From: Actinomycetes bacterium
GTDB lineage: Bacteria; Actinomycetota; Actinomycetes; Propionibacteriales; Nocardioidaceae
Direction: 5' to 3'
DNA: 64,000 nucleotides
Assembly: GCA_023460975.1 (NCBI GenBank)
Contig: JAEWOG010000072.1
Coordinates: forward strand, 1-64,000
Position 1 is the first letter of the stretch. The number at the start of each line of letters is the position of its first letter. The position numbers and the translations under genes are program-made. A model generated the notes under the pieces. The model ran no database searches, had not been told where the DNA came from, and saw only the letters and a list, made by a program, of their open reading frames with translations. Below, in pieces: positions 41,294-50,127 of the stretch.

Positions 41294-41929
41294 TCAACCT
41301 CCTGTGGCAAGGACGGTCGGCAGGAGCAGGAGCATGCCTGCCGACCACGTCAGGTGGAGCACGGCAGGGGCGAGGATCCCGCCCGTACGACGACGCAGCA
41401 CCGCCGCCGCAGCGCCGAGGAGCACAGCGGCGACGACGAGCAGCGCGACACCGCTGCCGATGGTGGTCAGTGCGTAGACGGTCGTGGTGAGCGGGACCGC
41501 GATCCGCGCCGGCACGGCGTCGTAGAGGGCCCCGCGGAAGAACATCTCCTCCGCGACCCCGTTGACCAGCGCGAGGGCGACCACGGCGACGGGGTCGGCG
41601 CCGGTGTGGGCGAGCAGCTGCTGGGCCGGTTCCCGCAGGCTGGGGACTGAGTTCACGACGAGTCCGCCCGCGACGCACACCGCAACCGCCAGCAGCCCCG
41701 CGAGCAGTCCGACGCCGAGCGCGAGTCCCGTACGCCCGGCCGTGCTGTGCCTCAGCGGGCCGGAGAGCAGCGCGCCGAACGCCCAGACACCCGCCATCCA
41801 GGCGGCACCGAGGAGGAACCGGTCGTCGCCCGGCTCGAGCCGCAGCGTGTACGCGAGGGAGGCGGCCCCGACCACCAGGGTGGCGACCACGACCAGCCGG
41901 CGCCGCGTGGTCGGCGCCTCGGCGTTCAC
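41294..41929 (-). CDS. CPBP (CAAX protease/bacteriocin-processing) family intramembrane metalloprotease
   Basis: 211 residues from a GTG overlapping the photolyase stop (GTGA). About six membrane helices. The family motifs are present: VNGVAEEMFFRGALYD (Glu-Glu, Arg) and GGILAPAVLHLTWS (His). It should cleave membrane or prenylated peptides; substrates are unknown. It sits between the photolyase and the SDR-TspO fusion with nearly no spacing, so it belongs to their operon. Confidence 0.9.
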   Translation of the reverse strand: MNAEAPTTRRRLVVVATLVVGAASLAYTLRLEPGDDRFLLGAAWMAGVWAFGALLSGPLRHSTAGRTGLALGVGLLAGLLAVAVCVAGGLVVNSVPSLREPAQQLLAHTGADPVAVVALALVNGVAEEMFFRGALYDAVPARIAVPLTTTVYALTTIGSGVALLVVAAVLLGAAAAVLRRRTGGILAPAVLHLTWSAGMLLLLPTVLATGG

Positions 41930-43290
41930 CGTCGTCCCTTCGCGATCTCGTACCGCTCCAGGGCCTCGCGCCGCTCCTCATCGTGGTCGACGATCCGCTC
42001 GGGATAGCCGTGCGCGTAGCCGTCAGGGTGCCGCCACGGCTCGTGCGCCACCTTTCCGTCGAGGTGCGCGAGCTCAGGCACCCACCGGCGTACGTAGTCG
42101 CCGGCCGGGTCGAACCGCTTGGCCTGGGTGACGGGGTTGAACACCCGGAAGTACGGGGACGCGTCCGTGCCCGTCCCGGCAACCCACTGCCAGCCGTGGG
42201 TGTTGGAGGCGAGGTCGCCGTCAGTCAGGTGGTCGAGGAAGTGGCGCGCGCCGACGGGCCACCACACGTGCAGGTCCTTGACCAGGAAGCTGGCCGTGAC
42301 CATGCGCACGCGGTTGTGCATCCAGCCCGTCTCGCGCAACTGCCGCATTCCGGCGTCCACCAGGGGGAAGCCCGTACGCCCCTCCCGCCACGCGTCGACC
42401 AGGTCGTCCACGCCGTCGCCCTCGTCGTACGGCATCCCCCGGAGACCGTCGCGCAGGTCCTGCCACGCGGAGGACGGGGCGTGCCACAGGACGTCGGCGT
42501 AGAACTCGCGCCACGCCAGCTCGGAGACGAAGACACGTGCTCCCTCGGTCGTGGCGACGGGGTGCCGGGCGATGTCCGCCAGCAGGGTCCTCGGATGGAT
42601 CTCGCCGTGTTTGAGGTGCACCGAGAGGCGGCTCGTGCCGTCGAGGTCCGGGCGGTCCCGCCCGTCGGCGTAGTCGGCGAGAGGCCCGGCCAGGAACTCG
42701 TGCCAGCGCTCACGCGCGGCGACCTCCCCCACCGGACCGAACGAGCGTCCCTGCTCGACGAGGGCGGCGTCGAGCCCCTCGTTGTCCGCGCCGCGGCGCC
42801 ACCTGAGCGCCGACGGACGCGGCACCGGCGGCCCGACGTCCTGGTCGCGCCACGCCTTCGCAAAGGGGGTGAACACCTGGTACGGGGTCCCGCCCCCGGT
42901 CAGCACCGTGCCGGGCCGGACCGCGTACGGGGTGCCCTGGGACGTCATCGTCACCCCGTCGCGGTCGAGGGCCTCGGCGACCGCGCGGTCGCGGCGGCGG
43001 GCGTACGGGGTGAACTCACCGGTGACGTGGACGCTGCGGGCACCCACCTCGGCGGCGACAGCGGGGAGCACGTCGGCTGGTGCCCCGGAGCGGACCACCA
43101 GCGCTCCGTCGGTCTCCGCGTCGAACGCGGCGAGGGAGGCTTCGAGGCGGCTGCGCCTGGCATCCCCCGCGCGCGCGAGGCGGGGATCCTTGACGAAGAG
43201 TGGAAGCACTGGGCCCGCCTCGGCAGCAGCACTCAGCGCCGGGTGGTCGTCCAGACGCAGGTCGCGGCGCAGCCAGAGGATCGTCGTCAT
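41926..43290 (-). CDS. phr: Deoxyribodipyrimidine photolyase
   Basis: 454 residues. N-terminal antenna domain (LWLRRDLRLDDHPAL) and C-terminal FAD domain with ELAWREFYADVLWH, TGFPLVDAGMRQLRETGWMH and NRVRMVTASFLVKDL, then ASNTHGWQWVAGTGTDASPY and FNPVTQAKRFDP. These are class I CPD photolyase features; it repairs UV-induced pyrimidine dimers with blue light. First gene of the phr-CPBP-TspO unit. Confidence 0.95.
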   Translation of the reverse strand: MTTILWLRRDLRLDDHPALSAAAEAGPVLPLFVKDPRLARAGDARRSRLEASLAAFDAETDGALVVRSGAPADVLPAVAAEVGARSVHVTGEFTPYARRRDRAVAEALDRDGVTMTSQGTPYAVRPGTVLTGGGTPYQVFTPFAKAWRDQDVGPPVPRPSALRWRRGADNEGLDAALVEQGRSFGPVGEVAARERWHEFLAGPLADYADGRDRPDLDGTSRLSVHLKHGEIHPRTLLADIARHPVATTEGARVFVSELAWREFYADVLWHAPSSAWQDLRDGLRGMPYDEGDGVDDLVDAWREGRTGFPLVDAGMRQLRETGWMHNRVRMVTASFLVKDLHVWWPVGARHFLDHLTDGDLASNTHGWQWVAGTGTDASPYFRVFNPVTQAKRFDPAGDYVRRWVPELAHLDGKVAHEPWRHPDGYAHGYPERIVDHDEERREALERYEIAKGRR

Positions 43291-43415
43291 GCGGCGGGGA
43301 TGCTCCAGATCACGCTCACTCCAGAAGACTGGACGGTGGGGACGGCTCGTCCCTCGACGTTACGGCCCACGTCCACACCCCGTCAAAGAACGCCGACACG
43401 ATCACGGGTGACCGC

Positions 43416-43488
43416 GTAGTCGAACGGGCGAAACCCCGGAAAGACCGGTCCATAGGTGCCCAGAGGCGAGTTTTGCCCGTTCGACTAC
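43416..43488 (-). terminator. Long inverted repeat after the surface-protein gene
   Basis: GTAGTCGAACGGGCGAAAC (43416-43434) and GTTTTGCCCGTTCGACTAC (43470-43488) match at 18 of 19 positions around a 35-nt loop. It lies just beyond the stop of the minus-strand surface-protein gene and upstream of phr, so it may terminate the former or regulate the latter. No other gene is seen in 43291-43493. Confidence 0.65.
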
Positions 43489-43493
43489 GAGGG

Positions 43494-45425
43494 TCAGCGG
43501 CGCACGCGAACCGTCGCGCGCCCCGTCGAGCTGGCGACGTCGCTGGACCCGGCGTACGCAACCCTGGCGACGACCTTGCGGCCCTTGGCACCGACCTTGA
43601 ACGCCTTCTTCACGCGCAGCACCACACGGGCCCGGCCGTCAACGAGCGCGACCGTGCGAGTGGCTCCGGCGAAGCGGACCCTCACCGTGCCCGTGGGCAC
43701 GAGGCCGGGCGCGGTGACCCGGATGCGGAGGGCGACGGGCTTGCCACGGCGTACGGACTTGGGCGCGCGCATCTGGACCGCCGAGGCGCGAAGGGTCACG
43801 ACGGGGGCCTGCGTCGCGGGCGGCTGCGTCGGAGTGGACGTGGGTGTCGCCGTCGGGGTGGCGGTCGGGGCGGTCGGGGTGGGCTCCGGCGTGGGCTCCG
43901 GGTCGACGACCTCCTGCGGGCGGTTGAGGGCTGCGACGCCGGTGAGGTCGAAGCCGCCGGACCCGCTCGTGGGGTACGGGTCGTAGAGCGGACGACCGAA
44001 CGAGTCACGGTCGTTGCCGTCGCCGAGGACGTCGATGATCTTCACGTCGGTGATGGCGTTGAGGTCGACGGCGCCGCTGACCACGAGCGGGTCGTTGCGC
44101 AGCAGGGCGAGGTCGAACGGGGTGCCGAGGCCGGCGAGGTCCTTGCCAGCGAGCCCGCCGAGGAGGGACGCGTCCTGGCCCTCGAAGCCGCCGACCGGAC
44201 TCGCGCGCCGCGACGCGGAGTCGAAGTGCGCGAAGTCGGTGCCGTTGCTGGACACGGCGACGGTGGCGAGTTCGAGCGCGTCGAGGGAGCCGGAGCGGAA
44301 GCCGTTCTCGTACACGGCGAGGTCGGCGCCGGGGCCGTCACCGATCCCACCGTCGAACGTCATCGTGATGGTGCCGTGGTCGCCGAGCACGACGAGGTCG
44401 GCCCAGCCGGCGAGGGGGCCGACGGCCTTCTCGGGGGTCTGCCACTGGGCGGCGACGTTGGGGCCGGGGACGTAGTCGGCGAAGCCGGTCGCCCACCCGA
44501 CGATGTCGTCGGAGTCGGAGGGGACGCCGAGCTCGGGGTTCTCGGGCGTGCCGTTGCCCTTGCCGGGCGCGTACGAGGCACGCACGGCGTAGTCGGCGCG
44601 GAACTCGACGGTGGTGGATCCGGCACGGCGGAGCAGGAGGGTGATGTCGGAGTTGAGGTACGGGGTCAGCGGAACCTCGGTCGCGGGGGCCCACTCGGCG
44701 TCGGCGTCGGTCTGGCCGACGCTGAGTACGGCCACCTCGACGTCCACTCCGGTCGGGGCGCTCAGCGGGAGCACCTCGTCCGCGGAGATGGGCGACAGGA
44801 CGGGGGCGCTGAGTCCCGTGGCGGTGGTGACGTACGGGGTCAGCCCGGTGGGCAGGACCCGCGGCGCGGGGCCGCCCCAGCCCTCGGAGCCGAGCGCGAA
44901 GGACCACCCTTCGACGGAGTCGACCGGGACGACGCCGGTCCCGCCCGCGCCGGTGGACGCGCTGGTCCACGTGGAGGCGCTGCGGTCGGCGGCGCGCCAG
45001 TACTGCCAGAAGCCGTCGTACCAGCACTTCGGGTAGCCGGCGGTGGGCAGGGAGTCGAGCTGGCACACGGCGCCGGGCGAGCCCTGGACCGAACCGATCG
45101 CGAACCCGGCGTTGCGTACGGCCGCGAGCCCGTTGGGCTGCTCACCGACGGCACAGCCGATGGCGACCCGGTCCTCGGCGACGTCCGGCGCGAACGCGGC
45201 CTTGGCGAAGTCGACGACGACCGTCACGCCCTCTCCGGGCGCGCACGCACGGCCGGAGACGGGCGTCGGCGTGGCGTGCGCCGCGCTGGTGAGGGCGCCG
45301 ACGAGGACGGTCGGGGCGACGGCCGCGACCAGGCTGGCCGCAACGATGCCGGCGGTGGCGGCGAGGGCAGCCGTACGACTGCGTGGGCCCAGCCGCGACG
45401 GGCCGGAGCGGGGGAGGGTGAGCAT
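43494..45425 (-). CDS. Secreted cell-surface protein under cobalamin riboswitch control, putative B12-acquisition protein
   Basis: 643 residues from the ATG at 45425 (AAAGG ten bases upstream). A twin-Arg-rich N-terminus and long hydrophobic stretch form a signal peptide ending near AAHATPT. The N-terminal region (VTVVVDFAKAAF, CWYDGFWQYWRAAD) resembles beta domains of transcobalamin-like DUF4430 proteins. The middle has DLAVYENGFRSG, GLGTPFDLALLRND and DRDSFGRPLYDPYPTSGSGG, which I recall in B12-regulated surface proteins near btuB in other phyla. A Pro/Thr linker and an Ig-like Arg/Val-rich C-terminal domain follow. No sorting signal is seen. Cobalamin or corrinoid capture is an inference from the leader plus these motifs. 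Confidence 0.82.
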   Translation of the reverse strand: MLTLPRSGPSRLGPRSRTAALAATAGIVAASLVAAVAPTVLVGALTSAAHATPTPVSGRACAPGEGVTVVVDFAKAAFAPDVAEDRVAIGCAVGEQPNGLAAVRNAGFAIGSVQGSPGAVCQLDSLPTAGYPKCWYDGFWQYWRAADRSASTWTSASTGAGGTGVVPVDSVEGWSFALGSEGWGGPAPRVLPTGLTPYVTTATGLSAPVLSPISADEVLPLSAPTGVDVEVAVLSVGQTDADAEWAPATEVPLTPYLNSDITLLLRRAGSTTVEFRADYAVRASYAPGKGNGTPENPELGVPSDSDDIVGWATGFADYVPGPNVAAQWQTPEKAVGPLAGWADLVVLGDHGTITMTFDGGIGDGPGADLAVYENGFRSGSLDALELATVAVSSNGTDFAHFDSASRRASPVGGFEGQDASLLGGLAGKDLAGLGTPFDLALLRNDPLVVSGAVDLNAITDVKIIDVLGDGNDRDSFGRPLYDPYPTSGSGGFDLTGVAALNRPQEVVDPEPTPEPTPTAPTATPTATPTSTPTQPPATQAPVVTLRASAVQMRAPKSVRRGKPVALRIRVTAPGLVPTGTVRVRFAGATRTVALVDGRARVVLRVKKAFKVGAKGRKVVARVAYAGSSDVASSTGRATVRVRR

Positions 45426-45429
45426 GGAA

Positions 45430-45446
45430 CGCCTTTCGCGAAGGCG
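45430..45446 (-). promoter_or_regulatory. Hairpin that can hide the ribosome-binding site of the surface-protein gene
   Basis: On the minus strand CGCCTT pairs with AAGGCG around a 5-nt loop; the right arm contains the AAAGG Shine-Dalgarno sequence five bases before the ATG. It would suit translational control downstream of the riboswitch. Confidence 0.55.
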
Positions 45447-45524
45447 CGGAAGCATTCGCAACAAAGGCACCCAAGGACTCGGGCGACTCCGCGCACCGCT
45501 GTCCACGACGGTGTTGACGGGATG

Positions 45525-45640
45525 GAACAACGCCCTCAGGTGCTCCGGCTCGCCGCCTCGGGAGGCGACCTACGGTTGCGGGACAGCGCCGGACTTCGAC
45601 CGGCTTCCCCTGGTGAGCGGGCTCAACCTAACAGCACCGT
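45525..45640 (-). promoter_or_regulatory. Cobalamin riboswitch upstream of the surface-protein gene
   Basis: The minus strand reads CAGGGGAAGCCGGTCGAAGT, then CCGGCGCTGTCCCGCAACCG, a GC-rich stem (GGTCGCCTC/GAGGCGGC), and GAGCCGGAGCACCTGAGG. These are the ordered conserved blocks of cobalamin aptamers. It lies ~100 nt before the surface-protein ATG. The remaining part of the 304-bp gap (45641-45729) holds nothing recognisable beyond the presumed promoter. Confidence 0.88.
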
Positions 45641-45729
45641 GCGTGCCCGGGTGACTGCGGTGGTTCAGAGCGGTGTGGCGGAGGAGGACACCAGCGGTGG
45701 CCGTGGTTGTCGTACCCCTCGGCCAGCGC

Positions 45730-47331
45730 TCAGGCCTGGGTCTCGAACTCCGGCAGGTGCCGCTTCATGACCTTGCCCGTGGGGTTGCGGGGCAGTTCGT
45801 CGAGGAACATGACCGCGCGCGGCACGGCGAAGCGGGCGACGTTGGCCTTGGCGTACTCGACGACCTCCAGCTCGGTCAGCGTCGTGCCGGGGTGCGTCAC
45901 GACGTACGCAGCCAGCACCTGGCCCCATTGGGCGTCGGCCAGTCCGGTGACCACCACGTCCTGCACGTGTGGGTGCTCGATGAGGGCGTCCTCGAGCTCC
46001 CGCGGGAAGACGTTTTCGCCGCCGGAGATGATCATGTCGTCGTCGCGCCCGGCGACGAACAGGCGGCCTTCGCTGTCGAAGTGGCCCAGGTCGCCGGTGT
46101 GCATCAGGCCGTCGCGGAAGTCCTTGTTGTTGCCGTCGGTGTAGCCCGCGAACAGCATCGTGTTGCCGACGTAGATCACACCGGTCTCGCCAGCGGGCAA
46201 CTCCTCGCCGTCCTCGCCGAGGACCTTCGTCACCGTGTGCCACGGGACGCGGCCGGCCGTGCCGGGCGCGGCGCGCAGGTCGGCCGGGTTGGCGATGGTC
46301 GCCCACCCGGTCTCGGTGGCTCCGTAGAAGTTGTAAACGGAGTCGGTGAAGGTGTCCATGAACCTCGTGGCCAACTCACCCGCCAGCGCAGATCCGCTGG
46401 AAGCGGTGATGCGCAGGCTCGAGACGTCGTTGCTGGCGATGACCTCGGGGTCGGCGTCGACGAGGCGCTGCATCATCAGCGGCACGACGACCAGCACCTT
46501 GGCCCGGTGCTCGGCGACATCCCGGATGACCTGCTCGGGCACGAACTTGCGGCGCAGCACGTACGTCGGGACGGTCGAGAGACCGAAGCCGAAGTTGAGC
46601 AGACCCCACGAGTGGAACAGCGGGGCGGCCACCACGATGGTGGAGTTGCCCTCGTACGGGATCGAGCCGAAGAAGGTCAGCAGCGGCTCGAGGTTCTTGG
46701 GCTCCTTGCGCTTGGCGCCCTTGGGCAGGCCGGTGGTGCCCGAGGTGAAGATGACGATGCTGCCCGGACTCGCGGGCTTCGGGTGGTCGTCGGTCGGCTG
46801 ACCCTCGGTCAGGTCGGCCAGCGTGCTCAGGCCGTGGGTGTCGTCGTCGGCCCAGGCCACGACGAGCTTGTCGCGCTCGATCGAGGTCGCGACGGACAGG
46901 AACTCCTGGTCGAGAATGACCATGTGGGCGCCCTCGCGCTCGGCGAGCTCGGCGATCTGGGGGCCGCTGGCCATGGTGTTGAGCAGCAGCATCTTGGCGC
47001 CCACCTGCATGACCGCGATCATCGAGATGACCATGTGGCGGTGGTTGCGACACAGGATGGCGATCGGGTCGCCGGGGGTGATGCCTCGCGCCTTGAGGGA
47101 GGCGCTGAGGCGGTTGACCTCGTCGCGCACCTCCGCCCACGTCATCTGGCCGGCGTCGTCGATGATCGCCGTCTGATGAGGCTTGCGGATGGCGGCCGCC
47201 CCCATCGCGGAGGGGAAGCCGGGGCCCCACTCCTTGAGCTTCTTGCCCGCCTTGACGAGCTTGGCCGGGTCTTGTGCCTTCAGCAGTCCGATGCGCCGCA
47301 GCACACGCAGCTTGTAGCCAAGATCACCCAC
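45730..47331 (-). CDS. Fatty-acid/acyl-CoA synthetase (AMP-forming), FadD family
   Basis: 533 residues from a GTG at 47331 preceded by CAGGGGG. The P-loop-like IVIFTSGTTGLPKGAKR, YGATETGWATIANP, HTGDLGHFD and the catalytic Lys in NPTGKVMKRHLPE are all present. It activates a carboxylic acid to an acyl-adenylate and then a CoA thioester; mycobacterial FadD2/FadD12-like proteins share the N-terminal LRRIGLL plan. Chain length is unknown. A structured leader lies ~120-280 bases upstream. Confidence 0.92.
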   Translation of the reverse strand: MGDLGYKLRVLRRIGLLKAQDPAKLVKAGKKLKEWGPGFPSAMGAAAIRKPHQTAIIDDAGQMTWAEVRDEVNRLSASLKARGITPGDPIAILCRNHRHMVISMIAVMQVGAKMLLLNTMASGPQIAELAEREGAHMVILDQEFLSVATSIERDKLVVAWADDDTHGLSTLADLTEGQPTDDHPKPASPGSIVIFTSGTTGLPKGAKRKEPKNLEPLLTFFGSIPYEGNSTIVVAAPLFHSWGLLNFGFGLSTVPTYVLRRKFVPEQVIRDVAEHRAKVLVVVPLMMQRLVDADPEVIASNDVSSLRITASSGSALAGELATRFMDTFTDSVYNFYGATETGWATIANPADLRAAPGTAGRVPWHTVTKVLGEDGEELPAGETGVIYVGNTMLFAGYTDGNNKDFRDGLMHTGDLGHFDSEGRLFVAGRDDDMIISGGENVFPRELEDALIEHPHVQDVVVTGLADAQWGQVLAAYVVTHPGTTLTELEVVEYAKANVARFAVPRAVMFLDELPRNPTGKVMKRHLPEFETQA

Positions 47332-47460
47332 GAAAACCCCCTGAAGTTGGCGCGCTGAGCGCGATGGTGTGACGGAGGTTACCAGCGAGTCACTTCGGCC
47401 GCGCCCCCCAAAATCATCAGGACTGGACCACGTCGCGGCGCGGGTGGACCGAGGACTCGG

Positions 47461-47611
47461 CCGGTCCGGTCGCCTCGTACACCAAGAGCCGTTGCGCCGG
47501 CAACCCGGTCCGGTCGCCTCGGTCGACCATCGGGCGAGTCGCCCGACTCGGGGTCGCTGGGAGCGCTTCTCCCACCCGGGAAACCTCTCCGGGTGACCCC
47601 AAATCGGGCGA
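47461..47611 (-). other. Densely structured intergenic region, candidate cis-acting RNA before fadD
   Basis: The 322-bp gap 47332-47653 has no gene. On the minus strand 47600-47550 folds as a gapless three-way junction: GGGGTC/GACCCC closes a stem ACCCGG/CCGGGT and a hairpin GGGAG/CTCCC. Next to it TCGGGCGA, one base, TCGCCCGA forms a hairpin (47530-47546), and a further copy of the complement at 47604-47611 could pair with the same strand instead. A 17-bp direct repeat CCGGTCCGGTCGCCTCG occurs at 47461 and 47505, with a GTTGC/GCAAC hairpin between. It may be a fasciclin terminator, a fadD leader regulator, or both. Confidence 0.55.
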
Positions 47612-47653
47612 CCGGCCCTCAGGCGTACGGCGTGCGGTCAGCCAGCTGGTGCG

Positions 47654-48334
47654 TCACATCGGCGGCATCAGGACCGTGTCGATGAGGTACACCGTGGCGT
47701 TGGCCGTCTGCACCCCACCACAGATGACGGCCGCGGAGTCGCCCACGCGGATGGAGTCACCCTCTCCCGTCACGGTGAGCTCAGCGCCGTTGACAGTGGT
47801 GAAGGTGCCGTCGATGTCGTCAGGGACGATCTGCCCGGGGATGACGTGGTACGTCAGCACGCTCGTCAACGTGTCCGCGCCCGCGGGAGTGCCGAGCTGC
47901 TTGACCGTCTTCTTGGGCAGCTTGGCAAAGGCGTCGTCAACAGGGGCGAACACCGTGAAGTCGTCGCCGTTGAGGGTGTCGACCAGGTCAACCTTCGCGT
48001 TGAGCCCGCCACTGACTGCGGCCGTCAGGGTGGTGAGGAGCGGGTTGTTGCTGGCTGCCGTGGCCACCGGGTCCTGTGCCATCCCACTCACCGAACCGGC
48101 ACCATCCGGGACCGCTTCGGCGTAGTCAGCGCAGCCGGGCCCCACGAGGTTGGCTGCAGCGTCGTCCGTCATGTCATCCATGTCGTCGCTGGTCATGTCG
48201 TCGCTCGGCGAGGACTGCGACGTGGGTGCTTCCTCGGCAGTCGTACCGTCGTCGCTGCTCCCGCACGCGGCGGTGAACATGGTCAACGAGGCGAGGCCTG
48301 CGATCGCCGCGAGGCGAGTCTTCGAGCGGTTCAT
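47654..48334 (-). CDS. Fasciclin-domain lipoprotein (MPT70/MPT83-like)
   Basis: 226 residues. A lipobox (SLTMFTAACGSS) gives a lipid-anchored Cys near residue 24, followed by an acidic Ser/Asp-rich linker. The fasciclin domain (residues ~95-226) shows LVDTLNGDDFTVFAPVDDAFAKLP, LTYHVIPGQI and the C-terminal YLIDTVLMPP. In mycobacteria the homologues MPT70 and MPT83 belong to the SigK regulon; here a SigK/RskA-like pair is two genes away. It follows the molybdoenzyme gene by 36 bp and probably shares its transcript. Confidence 0.92.
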   Translation of the reverse strand: MNRSKTRLAAIAGLASLTMFTAACGSSDDGTTAEEAPTSQSSPSDDMTSDDMDDMTDDAAANLVGPGCADYAEAVPDGAGSVSGMAQDPVATAASNNPLLTTLTAAVSGGLNAKVDLVDTLNGDDFTVFAPVDDAFAKLPKKTVKQLGTPAGADTLTSVLTYHVIPGQIVPDDIDGTFTTVNGAELTVTGEGDSIRVGDSAAVICGGVQTANATVYLIDTVLMPPM

Positions 48335-48370
48335 CGTGTTCTCCTTGCGTTGGTGATACGAAAGTGGTTG

Positions 48371-49936
48371 TCAGGCGACCGAGAACTGGACGGTGTGCCA
48401 GCCGGTTGCCCCGTCCGGGCGGATGGGTGCCCGCTCGGAGATCTGGGTGGTGCCGGTTTCGTCGACGGCGCGGACACTGACCTCGTGTCGTCCCGGGGTG
48501 GCCTCGCGCCAGGTCCAGGACCACTGGCGCCACGACTCGATGCCGTCGCGGGTTCCGAGGTCGGCCTGATGCCACTCGCCGTCGTCGACACGGACCTGCA
48601 CTTGGGCAATCCCGACGGCCTGCGCCCAGGCGACACCGCCGAAGGTGACCTCGCCACCAGACATCGTCTGGAATGAGCGCGGCACGTCGATGCGTGAAGA
48701 CATCTTGATGGGGGCAGTGGCGGCGTACCCCCGGGAGGTCCAGTAGGCCGTGAAGTCAGCGAACCGGGTCACCTCAAGGTCGACGAGCCACTTGGTGGCC
48801 GAGACGTATCCGTACAGGCCAGGGACGACCATGCGCGCAGGGAAGCCGTGTTGGAGAGGCAGCGGTTCGCCGTTCATTGCGATCGCCACGAGCGCGTTGC
48901 GGCTGTCGGTGAGCGCACTCAACGGAGTACCGCAGGTCCACCCGTCCGCGCTCGTGCTCTTGACCGCATCGGCACCGGAACGCACCCCGGCTCGTTCGAG
49001 AAGGTCACGCATCGGGACGCCGATCCAGGTGGCGTTGCCGACGTACGGACCACCGACCTCGTTGGAGACGCACGTCAGGGTGATCCTGCGTTCGACCAAC
49101 GGCATGGCCATGAGGTCTCGGAACCCGAACCGCAGCTCGCGGTCGACGAGTCCGTGCACCCGCAACGACCACCCTTCCGCGGGCACATCAGGGACGACGA
49201 GCGCGGTGTCGACACGGTAGAAGTCGCTGTTGGGCGTGATATACGGCGTCACTCCGGCAACCCCCAAGTCCGCACCGGGCGGTACGGCGGCGGCGGGGGA
49301 GGATGGCCGGACGATCCGGATGGCGGCCCGGGAGACCGAGGCCGCCGTCCCCCCGACGAATCGTCCGACCGCGGCCGCCGCAACGGCCACCGCCCCCACC
49401 CCCACGACTGCCTTGAGGAACAGCCGTCGGTCGAACCCGGAAGGCAGTTCGTCCGTCGACTGGGGTCGCATCTGCAGCGTGCCCAGCAGGAAGTGCAGGG
49501 CGCCCAGCGTGACCAGGACCGTGACCAGCGCGGGGAGGATCGTGAGCGCCCGCGACGCCGTGCTCGTCCGATCGAACGCGGTCGCGACGACCCCGACCAG
49601 GCCGAGTAGGACGACGATGCCGTACGCCATCCCGGGCCGACGCCGCCCCAGAAGTCCAGCAGCTGTGACGACCGCGGCGAGGACCGCCAGAGTCCCAGCG
49701 ATGAGCACCGCCTTGTCGGCCGTACCAAACTGGCGAACCGCAAAATCCTTGAGGAATGGGGGCGCCAGGTCGACGGCGCGGTTGCCCACGGAGATCACGG
49801 GGGACGGGACCCCGTCGAGCAAGGCTGCGACCGCGGTGCCGACCGCCACGCCGACGGCACCCGATCCCAGACCCGCGAGCGCGCCGCACCATGGCGGAGC
49901 TGCCGGGACGTTGAGGGAGCGAGTCGGGGTGGTCAC
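48371..49936 (-). CDS. YedY/sulfite-oxidase-like molybdopterin oxidoreductase with N-terminal membrane domain
   Basis: 521 residues from a GTG. Four hydrophobic helices (residues ~15-155) are followed by a twin-arginine-like motif DRRLFLKAVVGVGAVAVAA, then the molybdopterin domain with the metal-binding Cys in ITLTCVSNEVGGPYVGNATW and HGFPARMVVPGLYGY, and a C-terminal Mo-co dimerisation domain. Such enzymes reduce S- or N-oxides or repair oxidised Met outside the membrane. The GTG lies only nine bases beyond a SigK-like -10, so the mRNA may be leaderless. Coupling with the fasciclin lipoprotein and sigK suggests an envelope redox-stress unit. Confidence 0.9.
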   Translation of the reverse strand: MTTPTRSLNVPAAPPWCGALAGLGSGAVGVAVGTAVAALLDGVPSPVISVGNRAVDLAPPFLKDFAVRQFGTADKAVLIAGTLAVLAAVVTAAGLLGRRRPGMAYGIVVLLGLVGVVATAFDRTSTASRALTILPALVTVLVTLGALHFLLGTLQMRPQSTDELPSGFDRRLFLKAVVGVGAVAVAAAAVGRFVGGTAASVSRAAIRIVRPSSPAAAVPPGADLGVAGVTPYITPNSDFYRVDTALVVPDVPAEGWSLRVHGLVDRELRFGFRDLMAMPLVERRITLTCVSNEVGGPYVGNATWIGVPMRDLLERAGVRSGADAVKSTSADGWTCGTPLSALTDSRNALVAIAMNGEPLPLQHGFPARMVVPGLYGYVSATKWLVDLEVTRFADFTAYWTSRGYAATAPIKMSSRIDVPRSFQTMSGGEVTFGGVAWAQAVGIAQVQVRVDDGEWHQADLGTRDGIESWRQWSWTWREATPGRHEVSVRAVDETGTTQISERAPIRPDGATGWHTVQFSVA

Positions 49937-49944
49937 AGTCGTTG

Positions 49945-49972
49945 TTCGGAGCCGGTGGGAGCACCGGATTGG
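49945..49972 (-). promoter_or_regulatory. SigK-like promoter for the molybdoenzyme-fasciclin operon
   Basis: On the minus strand CAATCC (49972-49967), 16 bp, CCGAAC (49950-49945). This differs by one base in each hexamer from the CCATCC / CCGAAT pattern reported for mycobacterial SigK. Confidence 0.55.
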
Positions 49973-50065
49973 TCGGATCTCGATTTCTTTTGGTCACCAC
50001 GGTTCGGAGCTGTGGGAGTCGCCTGGCCTCCTGGCGTGTCTGCGAGAATCGGGGGTGTCGGTGAC

Positions 50066-50092
50066 CCATCCAGAGCGGGTGTGGCGGCGAAT
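50066..50092 (+). promoter_or_regulatory. SigK-like promoter for sigK-rskA
   Basis: CCATCC (50066-50071), 15 bp, GCGAAT (50087-50092), 36 bp before the sigK ATG. It matches the SigK -35 exactly and the -10 at five of six positions, implying autoregulation. Confidence 0.6.
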
Positions 50093-50127
50093 GAACGTGA
50101 GAGGTTTCCTTCGACGAGGAGTCGCAC

